From the NCBI GenBank assembly GCA_013398955.1, contig VWPU01018651.1:1-64000 (forward strand): 64,000 nt of DNA. The letters are read 5' to 3'. Below the pieces are notes generated by a model, which saw only the letters and a list, made by a program, of their open reading frames with translations, made no database searches and had not been told where the DNA came from. Numbering within the stretch: position 1 is the stretch's first letter; each line of letters starts with the position of its first letter. Both the position numbers and the translations under genes were made by a program. This document shows positions 49,101 to 61,487 of the stretch, one piece after another. The DNA comes from Callaeas wilsoni. Taxonomy: Eukaryota; Chordata; Aves; Passeriformes; Callaeidae.

Positions 49101-51996
49101 TCTTGTCAGTGCCATGCTGGAGAGCTCAGCTAACTGCCCTTATTCTCAAGAAAAGGATTTGTGCAAGTTCTTTTTTGCTCCTTGATTTTCTTTTCCTTTG
49201 TAGCTGCTGCAGAAGCTGGACTTTGAGCAATGGGATACTGCTTGATACCTACAGAAATGCATCCTGTGCATGCAGGACCCTGCCCACCAGACAGGCAGGC
49301 AGAAAATAAACCCTAAAGAATATCTGTTGAGAGGTAATTTAAAATCAATGCTGAATTAGCATCTGTTGAGTGACTGAATCAGTTACCCTTTCAAATGGTT
49401 TCTGACCAGGCACCTGAGTACCCCTGTTGCTGGGGCACAGCACTCACAAGGCTACACAGAAATCTTGGTCCCCAATCCTGATCCTGCCCAGGGCACCCCA
49501 TGCACCCTGCAAACAGCTTGGCACTGAGCAGCAACCTCTACTGCTGTCCCTGTCCACGGGTAAGGGAGTAGAGGAAAGCTCTGAGGTGGTCCAGCGACCC
49601 AACATTTATGCTTCTGTTCTGTTTTAGGCCACGTCATTGCACTTGAGTTGCCTATGGGTCCCAAATGAAGCTGCCATGTGAAGAAAAATACATAACTGTC
49701 TGTGCAGGACAGTTCTGGTATTACCTGTGTCAGGGCTCTGATCAATACTGATGCTCCAAATTTTATGAAGGGTTTGCAAATATCTCCCTAAAAGGAACAC
49801 AGCTTTCCTCTATCCGAACATGCTCTCTTTTACATACTATTAATCCCTACTAGGCAGGCACCCTGTACTCCCAGAGCTGTTAGACACATGAACAAGGCAC
49901 TGGGAACTACTAAACTCTCTCTCATACTCTAATCTCCAATGTTTTTAACTTCTGCCATCCAGAACCGTCTGTCTTGTTTCTCACAGCTTATTTGCACGGA
50001 ACACGTTTCAGTTCGGCATTCAGCAATACTCCTCTGTGGGCTCTGTTACGTTCTCTGTATACAAATCCGCGTATGTATATTTTAGTTTGGTGATGGAAGC
50101 TGCACAAGACAAATGAAAGCCTTGATATATGGTAGCTGACAGATGCCTGGACAGCGTGATAAATGCTTCAGCCCAAGTCTCTACTCTGCACGCTTTTTGC
50201 ATGGCTGGCAGTTTTGAACTTGGAGCTCAGCTTGTGTGTTATTCACAAGCATTTTCAAGCAGCTGCTTTCTCATAGGAAAGCTGTATATATAGTTTCATA
50301 AATATGGGAGGAGAGAGGATGCTTGAAATGGTTGGAAAGACTGGTAGGATGAAATATTGTTGAAAATAAATCCCACTTTGGCATGCAACCAGTAAAAGAT
50401 GATCTAGCCTTGGATGCCTCTATCTCTTAGCTTAAGAAGGATAAAATCAGAATAAAATAGGTGAATAAAATGAAAGATGTGTGATAGGCTCTCTTCAGCT
50501 GTTGTTACTGTACCCCTGATAAATCTACTTCACAGAGAGCAGATGGAAGACTGATACCTGAAATAGACTTTTGGTAGGTCACTGATAAGTTCTCAGCCAC
50601 ACAAGAAGTGAAAAGAAGTCAATGACACTACACTCTCTGACTACTTTAATGCATCCCATAGGTGACCAGCCATGTACCTATCAACTGCCAGTAACCTAAT
50701 TCATATACTGATGGCTTATGATGCATATATACGGGAAATCCTGATAGAGAAGGGACTTTAAATTGTGATGGGAAATGCGAGTGATTCTGAATTATAATTA
50801 AAATTCTAAAAAAGGAAAAGATAGACTAAAGTAAGATGTTTCTGTTGTTACAAAGTTATTAACATTCAAGGACCTTAAACTGAAAGATTTTGAATTTTGC
50901 AAGGCAAATAGTCTCAGAACTGCCTCTTTGAAATTAAGCACATGGAAGGACGCCGGTTTATTTTATATCGTTAACGCTCTGGAATTATTCTCAAAATAGT
51001 TGTTTATTGGAATCTCAGCCAAATATAGCATCAAATGCATAGAGCACAGGATTTATATATGATTATCTACCACTGCTATCCTCTGCTCCCTGAGACTTTT
51101 GGGTACAAGGTCAGCAGCTGATAAAAAAGCAGTCTGGAGATACTTAATATACAACTACGGAAGTGGCTCGAAGAATAGGGTGACAGCACTGAAGGACGCT
51201 GGCTCTAGTGGAGTCTTCCTGACCTTGGTGCTCCTGGTGAAAGACAGAACGGGGTAACGAGAGACCAAGTGCATTATATCATCATGCAGGGCTTTTGTTA
51301 GACCAAAGGGTCAGGGCAGCAAGCAGTTCTAATTTTAAAATCACACTGGAGGGCTAATATTAAATAACGCAGTTCGGCTGTGCTCGCCGCTAACGCGGTA
51401 CCTGGCCAAGTGCAGGCTGGCAGACAGGCACTGGAACACCTCTGCAGACCTTTGTGACATGCTTCTTTCATTAGTGGTGTGGAGATGTCAGTTTACTTTT
51501 CTGTAATTAAACCAACACACTGACATTGTAGTTCAGTACCCAAACCTAATTCCACTAATAATTGTGTATCTCCTGAGCACAGATAGATGGGTATTTCAGG
51601 GATGAGACTACAGAAGGGTCACTCAAAGTCAACGTGCTGCTGATCTGGGCTTTTCTTATTTTGCTGCAAGTTTTGGCAGCACACAATTACCAGCTAACAT
51701 GCTCCTGTGTTTCTGTGTTACCAACAAAAGCAGGACTGCATGATCAGCCTCAAGCCTGTTGAGAACGAGTTTTCTAGTTCAGCACAGAAGGAGTTTCTGC
51801 TGGAAAGAATGCAGAGAGACCAGGGGGCATTGATGAGTCTGTATGTATGCTAGTCAACATGAGATTCGAGGAAAAAAATTAATGCTCAGTCTGGTAGATA
51901 AAGCTCCTGTTCTAGAGAGATTTAAGAATCCGCACGAATTCCTGTTTTAGCAGTATCAGCCAGGAAGACATCTGTTAACCATGACATGATGTTTCC

Positions 51997-52014
51997 CTTT
52001 CCCCCCACCCCCCA
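51997..52014. repeat. C-rich tract
   Basis: A run of C interrupted once by A, ending in CAG. It resembles a strong plus-strand splice acceptor, but no exon was recognised after it. Confidence 0.7.
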
Positions 52015-52329
52015 GCATGAATTTTTTCTACCTCTGACTGTTTATACTGCGGCAGAGACTGCAGACTCTCCTACAAAGACAACACAAAATGAAATAATTT
52101 CTCCAGATCAGACCAGAGTTTAAATACAACTAATACGACTAATAGAAGCCATAGAGTTTGTATTAGGAACGTATTGAAGAATACTTTCAGAACTGTCCCC
52201 TGACAGGCAATTTGCGGGTATTACTTTTAGAAATGCAACAGGGAAGTGTATGCTCTGTTAAGCCTGGGACTTCACTTAAAAAAAAAAAAAAAAGACCAAA
52301 CCAAAAGCAGTTCTCCTTCCCCAGAACTA

Positions 52330-52363
52330 TTTTCAAGGAGGAAGCTCAGCTCCTCCTTGAAAA
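52330..52363. repeat. Perfect 13-bp hairpin, 8-nt loop
   Basis: TTTTCAAGGAGGA at 52330-52342 is exactly inverted as TCCTCCTTGAAAA at 52351-52363, with loop AGCTCAGC. The stem has no mismatch. It lies within the 9.3-kb CABLES1 intron. It is shorter than a typical microRNA precursor stem (about 30 bp), and no known element was recognised. Confidence 0.85.
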
Positions 52364-55300
52364 CAGCTGAGGACTTGTAGCTAACACTTCTCTGCAAGAG
52401 TCAGGGCTAATTCAGCTCAGTAAAATTAAAAGACTATAAAGTCAATGTCAGTGATGATAAACTCGGGCTCCACAAAAATTGAGCACGTAGAGTGCTAGTT
52501 GCACGTATTTCTGAATAAACTCCAAGCCAGACCACACATTTTGTCTTTCTTATGCCTTGGGATAAAGCCTGCAGTGTTTACTGATGCAGCACTCACACAG
52601 ACCTCAACAGAGCTTTCCCAGTGGAGAAATCCAGGCCTGCAAAGCACAAGCCAGGGTCATGGCAGTAATATCAGTGCATGCAGCTCTATCCCGCAGGCAG
52701 TGCTGCAGCCCAGCATCCACTCCTCTTCCACACCTTCCCCCCATTAATTGCTCTGACATCCATAAGGAGGGGTGAGGGGAATATCTACAAGCTTGCAGCT
52801 GTCAAGCATTAATGCTAAATCCTGGCCAAGTAACGAAACTTTAATTACAAGCTGCAGCTCTCCACGCACAACAAATGCTGGGTGCTGACATCAGAGCCAC
52901 TTCTCAGCTGCTCCGGCACTTGCGGGAGGCAGCAATTACAGCCGCATACCACCCGGGAGCAGCGGCTGCTCCCAGCCTCTGCGGTCACTTGGCAGAGGTC
53001 TGGCACTGCCGCAGTGCCTGTGCACGGTCAGGGAAAGACCACAGGTCTCTCGCTGGCCCCAGACTGCAATTGACTTTAATTGCAGTGTGTGCTGATTTTT
53101 ATATTTGAGGGGGGCAGGGGGGGAAGAAAATGACTTGAAATTATAAGCCTATTATGCTCCTGCACACACTGATGTGAACTGAAGGGAAAGGGAATGCCGG
53201 TAAAGTCAGGAAAGTCTAAAACAGATATGAGTAAAGTCTCCTACACAGCCAATATGACCTTTTATTCACTAGCTCTATGCACAAGTCCTCGCCCAAACTG
53301 CAAAATCCTACTTAACCTGCAAGCTCTCAGGACACTCCAGCACTACCTTTTTCCCCTCCTCTTAGCTGGAGGAAGCACCAAAACCTTGTGAAATCTTTCA
53401 GCTGAGCACTGAAGAAAGACCACCCACCCCTTTGTTTCTTGCAAAGCTGTACAGCATCACAGCTATGCTGCTTTGGCTGCAGGCAGGCAAAACCCCAGCC
53501 GAGAGAGCCCCTGGCACCTGCCCGTGATTCCCCTCAACAAAACAAACAGAGCACTTAATGTCCTTCAACTCTTCCTTAGATTAGTAGCTGCCTTCAGAAA
53601 GGGAGATGGGAATCCCTCAGACCCTCAAGCAGTGCTGAAGAAGTGATGTCTGGAAAGTAAATTCAGGGAAAAAACCCTCAACTGTCAAATAAGACATTAT
53701 TCCAGACACAGCAGTAATTAACCCCTAGATAAAATTAAAAAGCAGGGAGATCCCTGTCAATGCCAATATATTCTAGATAAACAATAACATTGATTTTAAC
53801 AACTATCCTTGAAGTCCATTTTTCACCTCTAGGGCATCTAGTCATACCCCTTGTCAAATCCCCAGGCAGCTGCTTTTTACAACAAAAGCACAAATAGAAG
53901 ACTTTGAAATGCTGTGGTCAACCAGCATATGGAGAAGAATAGCATTGAACATCCACTCCTGGATGGAGAACTCCCTTGCAGGATGCCATCCTGGCTGCCC
54001 CATTTTGATTCATTTAACCATGTCTATGACAACATCAAGCTAAAAGGGATCAAAGACCTCAGGTGATCCTAGGGAACTTGTATTTTCTGGCAGACACTCA
54101 CAGCCTGAGGAAGGTCAGAAACACAGCCATGACTGCTAGAGCTATGTTCCCTTTGGATGTTGGCTAACAATGTCCTTCTCCTTGAGGGAAGACAGTTCCC
54201 CGTCCATGACAGTAACCATATCAAAACCCAACAAATATTTTCCCACACAGATGTAGCTGCTATAAAAGGTTGTCACTTTGTGGGTTGGCAGCCAAAAAAT
54301 AACTTGCCAACCTTTAAAGGAAAACTGGCAGCAAGTAAGCAGAGGACACTCTGGACTTCCCATTTGAAAATCTAGCATAAACACAGCCTTAGCACTCAGT
54401 TAAGCCTCTGTGTGCAACAGACAGAACATTCTTGATAGCAAGAAGATAATCTTCAATCTACATGAAACACATAAGTTTATTTTGAAGAAGGAGCACCCAA
54501 GAGCCAAACTAGCACTGGGGTGGGGGGTAGATGAGAACATACAAAGGCTGTATCTTTACATACATTAGCAATTTCTTAAATAATATCTTCTATTCCAGAT
54601 TAAACAAGAACATGGACAACACTTTAGACCTCAGTGTTTCAAATCCTATCCTATCTGTATGTAGATAAGAATAGTAGGTCACCACTTTGGGGGGAAAAAA
54701 AAATCTTTTCCCTACTCCCTGCTATTACTCTGGATGTATAATCCAGACAAATACATGCTTACACGTGGGTGACTGCACTGCATTTTGCAACAGTCCTGCC
54801 AAAATAGTCTACAGACTTGGAGCAACCAAAAGAAAAGGCTACAGAAGTCTCTCACCACAGAAAACATTTAGTCAGAGCACAAACCATGGAACAGTTATGT
54901 ATCTATATCGTTAAAGATCTGGATATAGTGAGAAATATACAGACCCTGCTCGCAACCTGCTGCAATTAAAGGACTATCCCATGGTGAAATAAATACCTGG
55001 GAAACAAAGCTGTTCAGAGGAGTGAATGATTAGCATCAAAACACAACGTAGCTTCATGACTTCAGAAAAACCCCAATGGGCATCCTCCTATTTTGTAATA
55101 GATGCCAGTTTGAGGAAGTATTAATTTTCCTCTGAATGCCAGAGAATGAGTGCATTGTTTGAACAAGCCTTTCATCTAAAGCATTTATGAAATACAGTGG
55201 TAATAAAAGTGTTTGCTTTTGTAATACCTCCACGAGTTTGTTTTAACATGTCTTGAGAAGTAACTCATTTAGAACAAAGCATTTCGAACAGCTCTTACTA

Positions 55301-55401
55301 GTAGATTAAAAATAATAATAGTCTTAAAATACTGCCAAACGAAACCTTAACCTTCAGAATTTTGTTACCAGAATTTCTCTGTCCTACACAGAATCACTTA
55401 C

Positions 55402-55505
55402 CATATATGAAGGAAATATTAAAACCCGCTTATGTTTGCCACATGGCCACTGGGGATCATCTAAAAGATTTGGGTCGTATTCAACAAAGTCTCCCAGGTC
55501 GCTAC
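55402..55505 (-). CDS. CABLES1: CABLES1 exon encoding the conserved pre-cyclin segment
   Basis: This 104-nt exon is two bases (GT) completing a Gly codon plus 34 codons, ending in phase 0. The acceptor is ttttatag/GT and the donor ATG/gtaagt. The translation begins SDLGDFVEYDPNLLDDPQW and continues PCGKHKRVLIFPSYM. The NLLDDPQWPCGKHKRVLIF block is a signature of both CABLES proteins; Pro in FPSYM (Ala in CABLES2, as I recall) favours CABLES1. It joins the next exon to give PSYM-TTVIDYV. Confidence 0.98.
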
Positions 55506-56295
55506 CTATAAAACAACAGTTTAGATATAGAATTCTGGAAGGAATTCATTACATCGAGAAATCTCTGGACTTAACAGAAGCGGGAAACGAGTTCACAGAT
55601 AATGCACAATATCATCTCCATTCAAGATTTTTTAAAGAGATGAAAAATTACTCTAAGTCTTGACAACTCTAAGTATTTCTGTACTAATGGGGTTTGCCAA
55701 GACAGAGAGGACCTAGAGCTTATGAATTACCTGGTAAACGTGAATTTAGAGCTTAGAGAACTGCAGAATTATATAAAGCTCCACAATGACTTTTATTCCC
55801 GGCAACAAGTTTTCATCTGTTCTAGCAGATGTTTTGATTTGTTTCATTTATCATGCCAAAATATCTTAAGCATATAGTGCTTTGGCTTATGTTTTGTGTC
55901 CGGTTTTGTAAACACAGCCCTTTCCAGCCTAACAAAGGTCACAAGTGGAATTTACACCTTCAGTTTATGACTACTGTGTTGCCACTGTAAACTTTCCATA
56001 GCAAAGGAAGGTAAGGACAAGGCTGATGCAGGAGGAACAAACAATGTCGATGACAGGAGGAGGCACGCCGGGTGCCATCGGGGCTGTCAATACGACCGGC
56101 GTGCTTGTTTATTTAACTTTCCATCCTCCACAAGCAAGCTTTCTAAGCAAACATGGAATAAGCTGTGTTTCACCCACAAGACTATGTCTTAATTAATTTA
56201 AGCTAATGTGGGGACTCAAACACGTCAGTCCTTTGCAATAACCGCCTACCATCAGGGTACCCACGGATATTAAAACAAGCTACTTGAGAAGTTAC
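55506..56295 (-). other. CABLES1: CABLES1 intron
   Basis: A 790-bp intron with donor GCAG/gtaact and acceptor ttttatag. Nothing else was recognised. A short GC/CpG-bearing patch lies near 56050-56105. Confidence 0.95.
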
Positions 56296-56452
56296 CTGCA
56301 TCAATGCTCCCCTGGGTGCTGTTAGCTCTTCCCAAAGAAAGGCTACGATGGCTTGCATTGCGAAATTGGGAGAAAGATGAGGTGGAATCTATCGTGTTCC
56401 TCCGAGTTCCCAGAGCATTGGTGGGAAATAGGAACTGTGTATAAGAAACCGT
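56296..56452 (-). CDS. CABLES1: CABLES1 exon, Ser-rich linker
   Basis: This 157-nt exon is 52 codons plus one base of a Gly codon. The acceptor is a long T run plus ag/ACG and the donor GATGCAG/gtaact. The translation begins TVSYTQFLFPTNALGTRRNT, then IDSTSSFSQFRNASHRSLSL, and ends STQGSIDA. This Ser/Thr/Arg-rich stretch precedes the cyclin-like domain and is specific to CABLES1; CABLES2 differs here. It has RNTIDS- and RSLS-type basic/serine motifs typical of kinase or 14-3-3 sites, but I infer that only from the residues. Confidence 0.97.
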
Positions 56453-57973
56453 CTAAAAAAAAAAAGTCAGAATGGACAAACAGTTACTTTCAGCCCAGCT
56501 TGGATGCAGTAGGATGCCTTTGGTGCACTCCAACTGGCAGCAAGAGAAGCCAAATTAATGGAGAATTTTCTAGATCTAGTAGTTAGGTACAGATGAATAA
56601 AAACCAGTCACCTACATTTGCTTCAGTGCAGTCATTCTAACCATGCAAAAAACGCTTTTGCAAAGGCATTAATTCTTCAGCAAAACACACACAAACACAC
56701 ACACATGTACACACACACACACACACGAGCTCTAATACATTGGATTTACAAAATCCTGCTCAAGTGTCAGATTTAAAAATGTATCAGCGTGGTCAGGTTT
56801 TTTCCAGTGAGCCTTCTCTGTAGCACATTTCAACAGCTTCTTTACTGAACTAGGATCATCTATATGAGTCCTTCAGCACACAGCTGCCAGAGGCAAATCA
56901 CTTAAACATTGCTAAAATGAAGCATTTTCTCCGCTATTTTTCTTCCTTAAGACTTTGTCTGGCAGAGTCTTACTGATGTAATAAGTGAGCTCCAGTTCAC
57001 AGCAACAGTTGTGGGAGATCATTTACTACTCCCCAACATGGACTAAGTGTGAATGAGTAACTTGTGACAAAATTATTTTTAGAGTGCACTGATTCTCTCC
57101 TTGTACCCCTGGCCAAGGAAAAGCTATGCCTTACTTCTTGTTGGCTTATATTCCAAAAATAACATTGCATTGAAGAAAAAAAATGAGCTTGAGACTCTAG
57201 ACTGGTTTATGAGGAGGTCAGAACAGGTATCAAATAAAACATGTGAGCTTTCATTATTTATAAGCAGACAGATTGTCCTCAGGAATTTACAGCCTGTGGT
57301 CTGGCCTGACACCTGGTTAGGTGAGCACAACATGTGTAGCAGCATTGACCCTGGGCCTTTAAATCCATATATGACAGCAGACTGAGTAAACTGAACTGCA
57401 GAACATAAATCAGGCTTTCAGGAAGAAATGTTTTATTCCACGATTAAAACTGTCTCTCCTCTACATATTTCTTTAAAATGATCACTTCCTTAAAGATTCA
57501 TATTTGCTTATTCTATTCAAGTGAATGAGCTCCTGGATTTTGAAATACTCATCAGACTTGTGCCATTGTCTTCCTGCTTTTTGGAAAAATATATTATTAA
57601 GTAAAATGTTATTAAATACAATCGGAAGCAAGCAGAATTACAGCTACAACTCTCACCAGAAATTATTCTCAAGCTTCTGACAATGTACCCTGCAGTGATA
57701 CCTCCTGCTAGAGCCAGGGGAAGGCTGTGTAATTCGGTAATGCTTTACACACTTAGACATTGCCAGAGGCAAATTTCTTCAAGAATACAGAGTTGTCTGC
57801 ATTGACAGCTTGGGCAGTCCTCATGAATTTCTGCTAAGCTTATTTACAGTTGCACATACTGTGCTTTAACTACTGTGTTCCACTGCACGTTATATTTGCG
57901 CTTGTTATTAGTTCAGCCATTCCTTCCCTTTATTACATAAAATCTAAGGGAGTAGGAACTGAAGCATCCCCAC
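56453..57973 (-). other. CABLES1: CABLES1 intron
   Basis: A 1,521-bp intron with donor AAG/gtgggg at 57973 and a T-rich acceptor at 56453. It holds the (CA)n tract at 56684-56726. A splice-like open stretch at about 57652-57740 was considered and rejected. Confidence 0.93.
56684..56726. repeat. (CA)n microsatellite with one ATGT break
   Basis: CA dinucleotide runs are interrupted by AAAC and by ATGT. The tract lies in a CABLES1 intron. Confidence 0.92.
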
Positions 57974-58073
57974 CTTCCCATCTGCTCCGAGCTCCACACC
58001 TTCAAGACCAATTATCTCTTTCAGACATACTCCAGTAGAATGGCACTGGCGTCCACCATCCAGCTTCATATCC
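57974..58073 (-). CDS. CABLES1: CABLES1 exon, most upstream one in the window
   Basis: This 100-nt exon is one base finishing a split codon plus 33 codons, ending in phase 0. The acceptor is ctgcttcccag/G and the donor AAG/gtgggg. The translation begins DMKLDGGRQCHSTGVCLKE and ends IIGLEGVELGADGK. The human block as I recall it reads DLKLDGGRQ followed by LKEIIGLEGVELGADGK. The LEGVELGADGK end joins TVSYTQ of the next exon, as in mammals. The middle (QCHSTGVC) is diverged. No earlier CABLES1 exon, such as the HFIKNMRQ block, was found to the right. Confidence 0.96.
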
Positions 58074-61028
58074 CTGGGAAGCAGAAAGAAGAGCAGAAAC
58101 AGCTCTTAATACATGCGCCTTGTTCACCTTCCACCACCAAACGCTGAAATAAGGTGCAGCATTAATCCAGACATGCCAATGCAAAGCACAGACCAGACTA
58201 CTTTTCCTGTGGGAAGCACTTGTGTTGTCTAAAACATTTTAGAGAGAACCCCCACTTTGTTCATGGTTGCAGCTCATACCCCAAGCTGTTGTGCAGAGCA
58301 AGGTTTCCTATTATTGGGTACCTCTGACAGAACCTAGCACGGGGAAGGAACTGGAAGTCATACACACTTCAGGTGAGATACAACAATCCAGCCTGAACAC
58401 TTGACTGTCACTTATCCTGCACGCAGATGTTCCTATACCCACGTTCCCCTATGTGAAACAGCACTAATTTCCCTTGGAAGATTCCAGGAAGGATTCCTGC
58501 TCCTCCGAGAACAAAGGAGAGTGGCCAAAGCCCAGTGACCCGTCTGCTGGAGGCTAATGGGAGAAAGCCAGTTTTCCATGACCCTGGCATGGAAACTTGG
58601 GGATCTGCTTTAGAAGGACTGACCCACCTGGCATCTTCCATTTGGAGATAAATGAGATGCCTGAGACAAGCAGGCTGTATCTCATGCTTTAGCCTCATGA
58701 TCAAAATGTGAGCAGAGGTAAAAAAGACTAGGAGCAAACCTGTGCTTCACAAATGACAGCTGTATAAAACTCCCTAATATTTATCTTGCACTATTTTCCT
58801 GGCTGATTGCTCCTGAGGTCCAAGTGTGCGCTCGAAACTGTGTGGGAGAGATGCTGACATGGAGGCCAGGAGAATCCCTGCAGGCTCTTCAGCCAGTCGC
58901 AGGGCTGGGCTATCTCCTGCTGTGACATACAATGCACTCTCTTTCCTTGTCTTTCCTCTCCAACCTACCACACATTTTATTTCTCTGAAATACGGTTATC
59001 CTGAGTCCCAAGTAAGTCATGTACCTCACTGCTGGAAAAACCCAACATGTCTATCCGCTGGAAAACATATTTAAGTGACAAAGGAAAAGACTGTATCATG
59101 TTTCTAATCCCAACAAAGTCCTCTTAGTTTCTTGATTGGCGTTCACTTAGCACAGTGTCATATTATCATTCTTGTTTCCTGCTATCATGTTACTGAGGGG
59201 CTGGACAAATAGTTATGCAAAAATAACCCTCTGTCAGAAGCGTGGTGTTAGCCTCTCTGCTTCTGTGCAGAAAGTGCTTAAGGGAACTACTTTTCACAGA
59301 GATAAATGCCAAATTGTAACTATTTAAGCAGGTCTTATCTATGAAACAAACACACAACCTGAGGAAGCCCCTGAGCCCCAAAACAAAAACAAGTATCTGA
59401 ACCACCTGAGATCAGAACAGTGTAGTTTCCTTCCACTCAAGACCTTACAGACACAGAGCAAGAAATAACGCTGTTACAACTCTGAAAACACATCATGGAG
59501 AAATTTTTCCATGTAATTAACAGACACGGATAGATAACTCTGCCATTCATCAAATGGAAATCCATCACCCTTTGAAGAGTCAGCACAGCAGCTTTAAAAA
59601 ATAAAGAGCAGCTCTGGGGACTGGAAAGAAATCAGTGCTTTTGAAGCAGGGAGCAGGATCAGCTGGCAAGTGCGAGCATGCACAGGAATGATTCCTGGAC
59701 ATTAGCTGAAGATCGATGGACACTAATGCCTCCATTTCCCCATCTTTCTGATGTATCTAAAGAGGATTCTCCTTTCAGGACCCTGTGAACAACACTGCAG
59801 TAATTCTCCCTGTTTTGCAAAGGCTACTTGGGGTGTTCCCCTTCTCCAAATATGCTCTATGCTTCTAGAAAGTATATGACTGCTTGTGTTGTAAAATGGA
59901 GTAATAAAATATTACTGTTTGGAGAAAAATCTCTCCATAAAACAGAAATTAAACTCCCTCTCTTGAGGAAAATCAGCACTAAACAATGTGCAGTTTCTTA
60001 TGAGCATATAAATGGAAAGGCTCATCCTGGCTTATACACATCCTCCTCTCTCTTGTAAAAGATCTTGGTTAACACCTCATAAGGAATTCCTAAGCAACTT
60101 TATTGTATCCTATTTTAGTTTCCTATCAGTATGATCAACAGCAAGCCAATAAAATTTTTGCATGGCAAGCCTTTATTTTTTCCCTCAGTCCTATTAAAAG
60201 CAAAGAGTTCAAGAAGGCCTCGGCAAAGTTCTTGCTGGGGAGCAAGCCCAAAGGCTGCCAGCTTGCTGCTGGGGGGAGCCCCACCCAGCACAGCTGCTTC
60301 CTCCCCACAGCCCCAACATCCTAAGAAAAACTAGGAAAGATCTGGGGGATGCTTCCCCTCAGCCTGCTCCCAGTGGGTGAGTAGTGCCTGGGGAAGGGTC
60401 AGGACGGTTGTCTGGGTACAGCCACTGCACCAGTGTGCCTATCCACTGCCACCAGGTTCTTCAGGACACACGTCCTTACATGGCACCAGAGTCAACGGGT
60501 CCCACAAAGCAGGAGCATATGGAGGACAGGCACTTCATAGAAAAAACAAATCAAGCTTTCACTGTGTTTAAGCTATTTAAATTACCAATGGGACTGAGGA
60601 ACTGCACAAACCACTATGCAGTAGTAAACGGTGCTTAGAAAATGCAGAGTAGGAAAGACGGCCCTTGCCAAAGAGGCATTTAAGTAAAGAAAACTTCCTT
60701 CCTCCTCTTCCTCAGTTTTGATTTTCCTGCTTTATTTCCAAAAGTGCTTTTTAAGAAACTTCAAGGAATTCAAGCAGACACTCAAAACCAAAAATAAACC
60801 ATGGGAACTTAATTTTACTACCTTCACTTTATTTGAGCAGGGAAAACTTGAGAAAATGAGATCAGGGATAACATTTCCTTAGGAGGCAAAAACCTAGATC
60901 CTAGTTTCTGACAAAGTTTGGGGAGTTACCCTGATTTACACCAATGTCAAGCTCTAGATAGTCTATTCATGGACACCATTTCCAGAAGGCTGAGCAGCGT
61001 TACAAACTACCCTCAAAACTGAACATAT

Positions 61029-61487
61029 TGTCTTAGTTATCCATGACTGCAGAATGTTGAGGCATGCATCTGGTCCAGGTGGCTGGGCTCACCAGCTGCA
61101 GACCGAGATGCAGATTGAAATGTAGACTGAGCTCTGGGTAGGAGTCTGAGAAGAGAGGCCAAGAACTGCCAGCCCTCGGGATAACAGAGGGCATGATGGT
61201 GGGTGACGCCAGCCAGGTGAAGGGACACTGGGAAACAGAGTCAGCCTTTTGGATAAAAAGGGAGATGAAAACCAGTGAGCCAGCAAGGTGGATGGACATA
61301 CAGAGGCAGGCAAGAGCCAAAGACTCAGGAGGAAGAGGAGACTTCTGGGAGACTGTGAGGGTATAAAAGCCATGGGGTTCCTTGGTTGGGGATGTTCCTC
61401 AGAGGTACCAGCTTGAGCTGTTTCTGTGTTACTGCACCGTGAATAAATGGCCTTATGAGACTTTGCCATTGGAAACCTGGGGTCACA
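61029..61487 (+). mobile_element. LTR-like segment with TATA box and poly(A) signal
   Basis: TATAAAA at 61362-61368 and AATAAA at 61442-61447 lie 80 bp apart in the same orientation, the layout of a retroviral U3-R promoter and polyadenylation unit. A possible 5' end is TGTCTTAG at 61029 and a possible 3' end is GGGTCACA at 61487. I found no target-site duplication, no convincing primer-binding site and no gag/pol sequence. It could be a solo LTR inserted antisense to CABLES1, or a chance pairing of the two signals. The boundaries are guesses. Confidence 0.4.

Larger units (their letters stand above)
46104..55401 (-). other. CABLES1: CABLES1 intron, 9.3 kb
   Basis: The donor is ATG/gtaagt at 55401 and the acceptor tgttacag at 46104. 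I read the intron on both strands and recognised no nested gene. GC-richer patches near 47.6-48.0, 48.5-48.8 and 52.6-53.1 kb carry open frames without domains. Notable structures are a perfect hairpin at 52330-52363, an A15 run near 52278 and a C-rich tract at about 51997-52014. Confidence 0.85.

Noticed and set aside
57652..57740. Minus-strand stretch reading ALAGGITAGYIVRSLRIISG before a good donor (CTG/gtgaga), like a membrane-protein exon.
   Set aside because: It lies inside a CABLES1 intron whose flanking exons already join in phase. It has no match to CABLES1 and is probably a chance frame.
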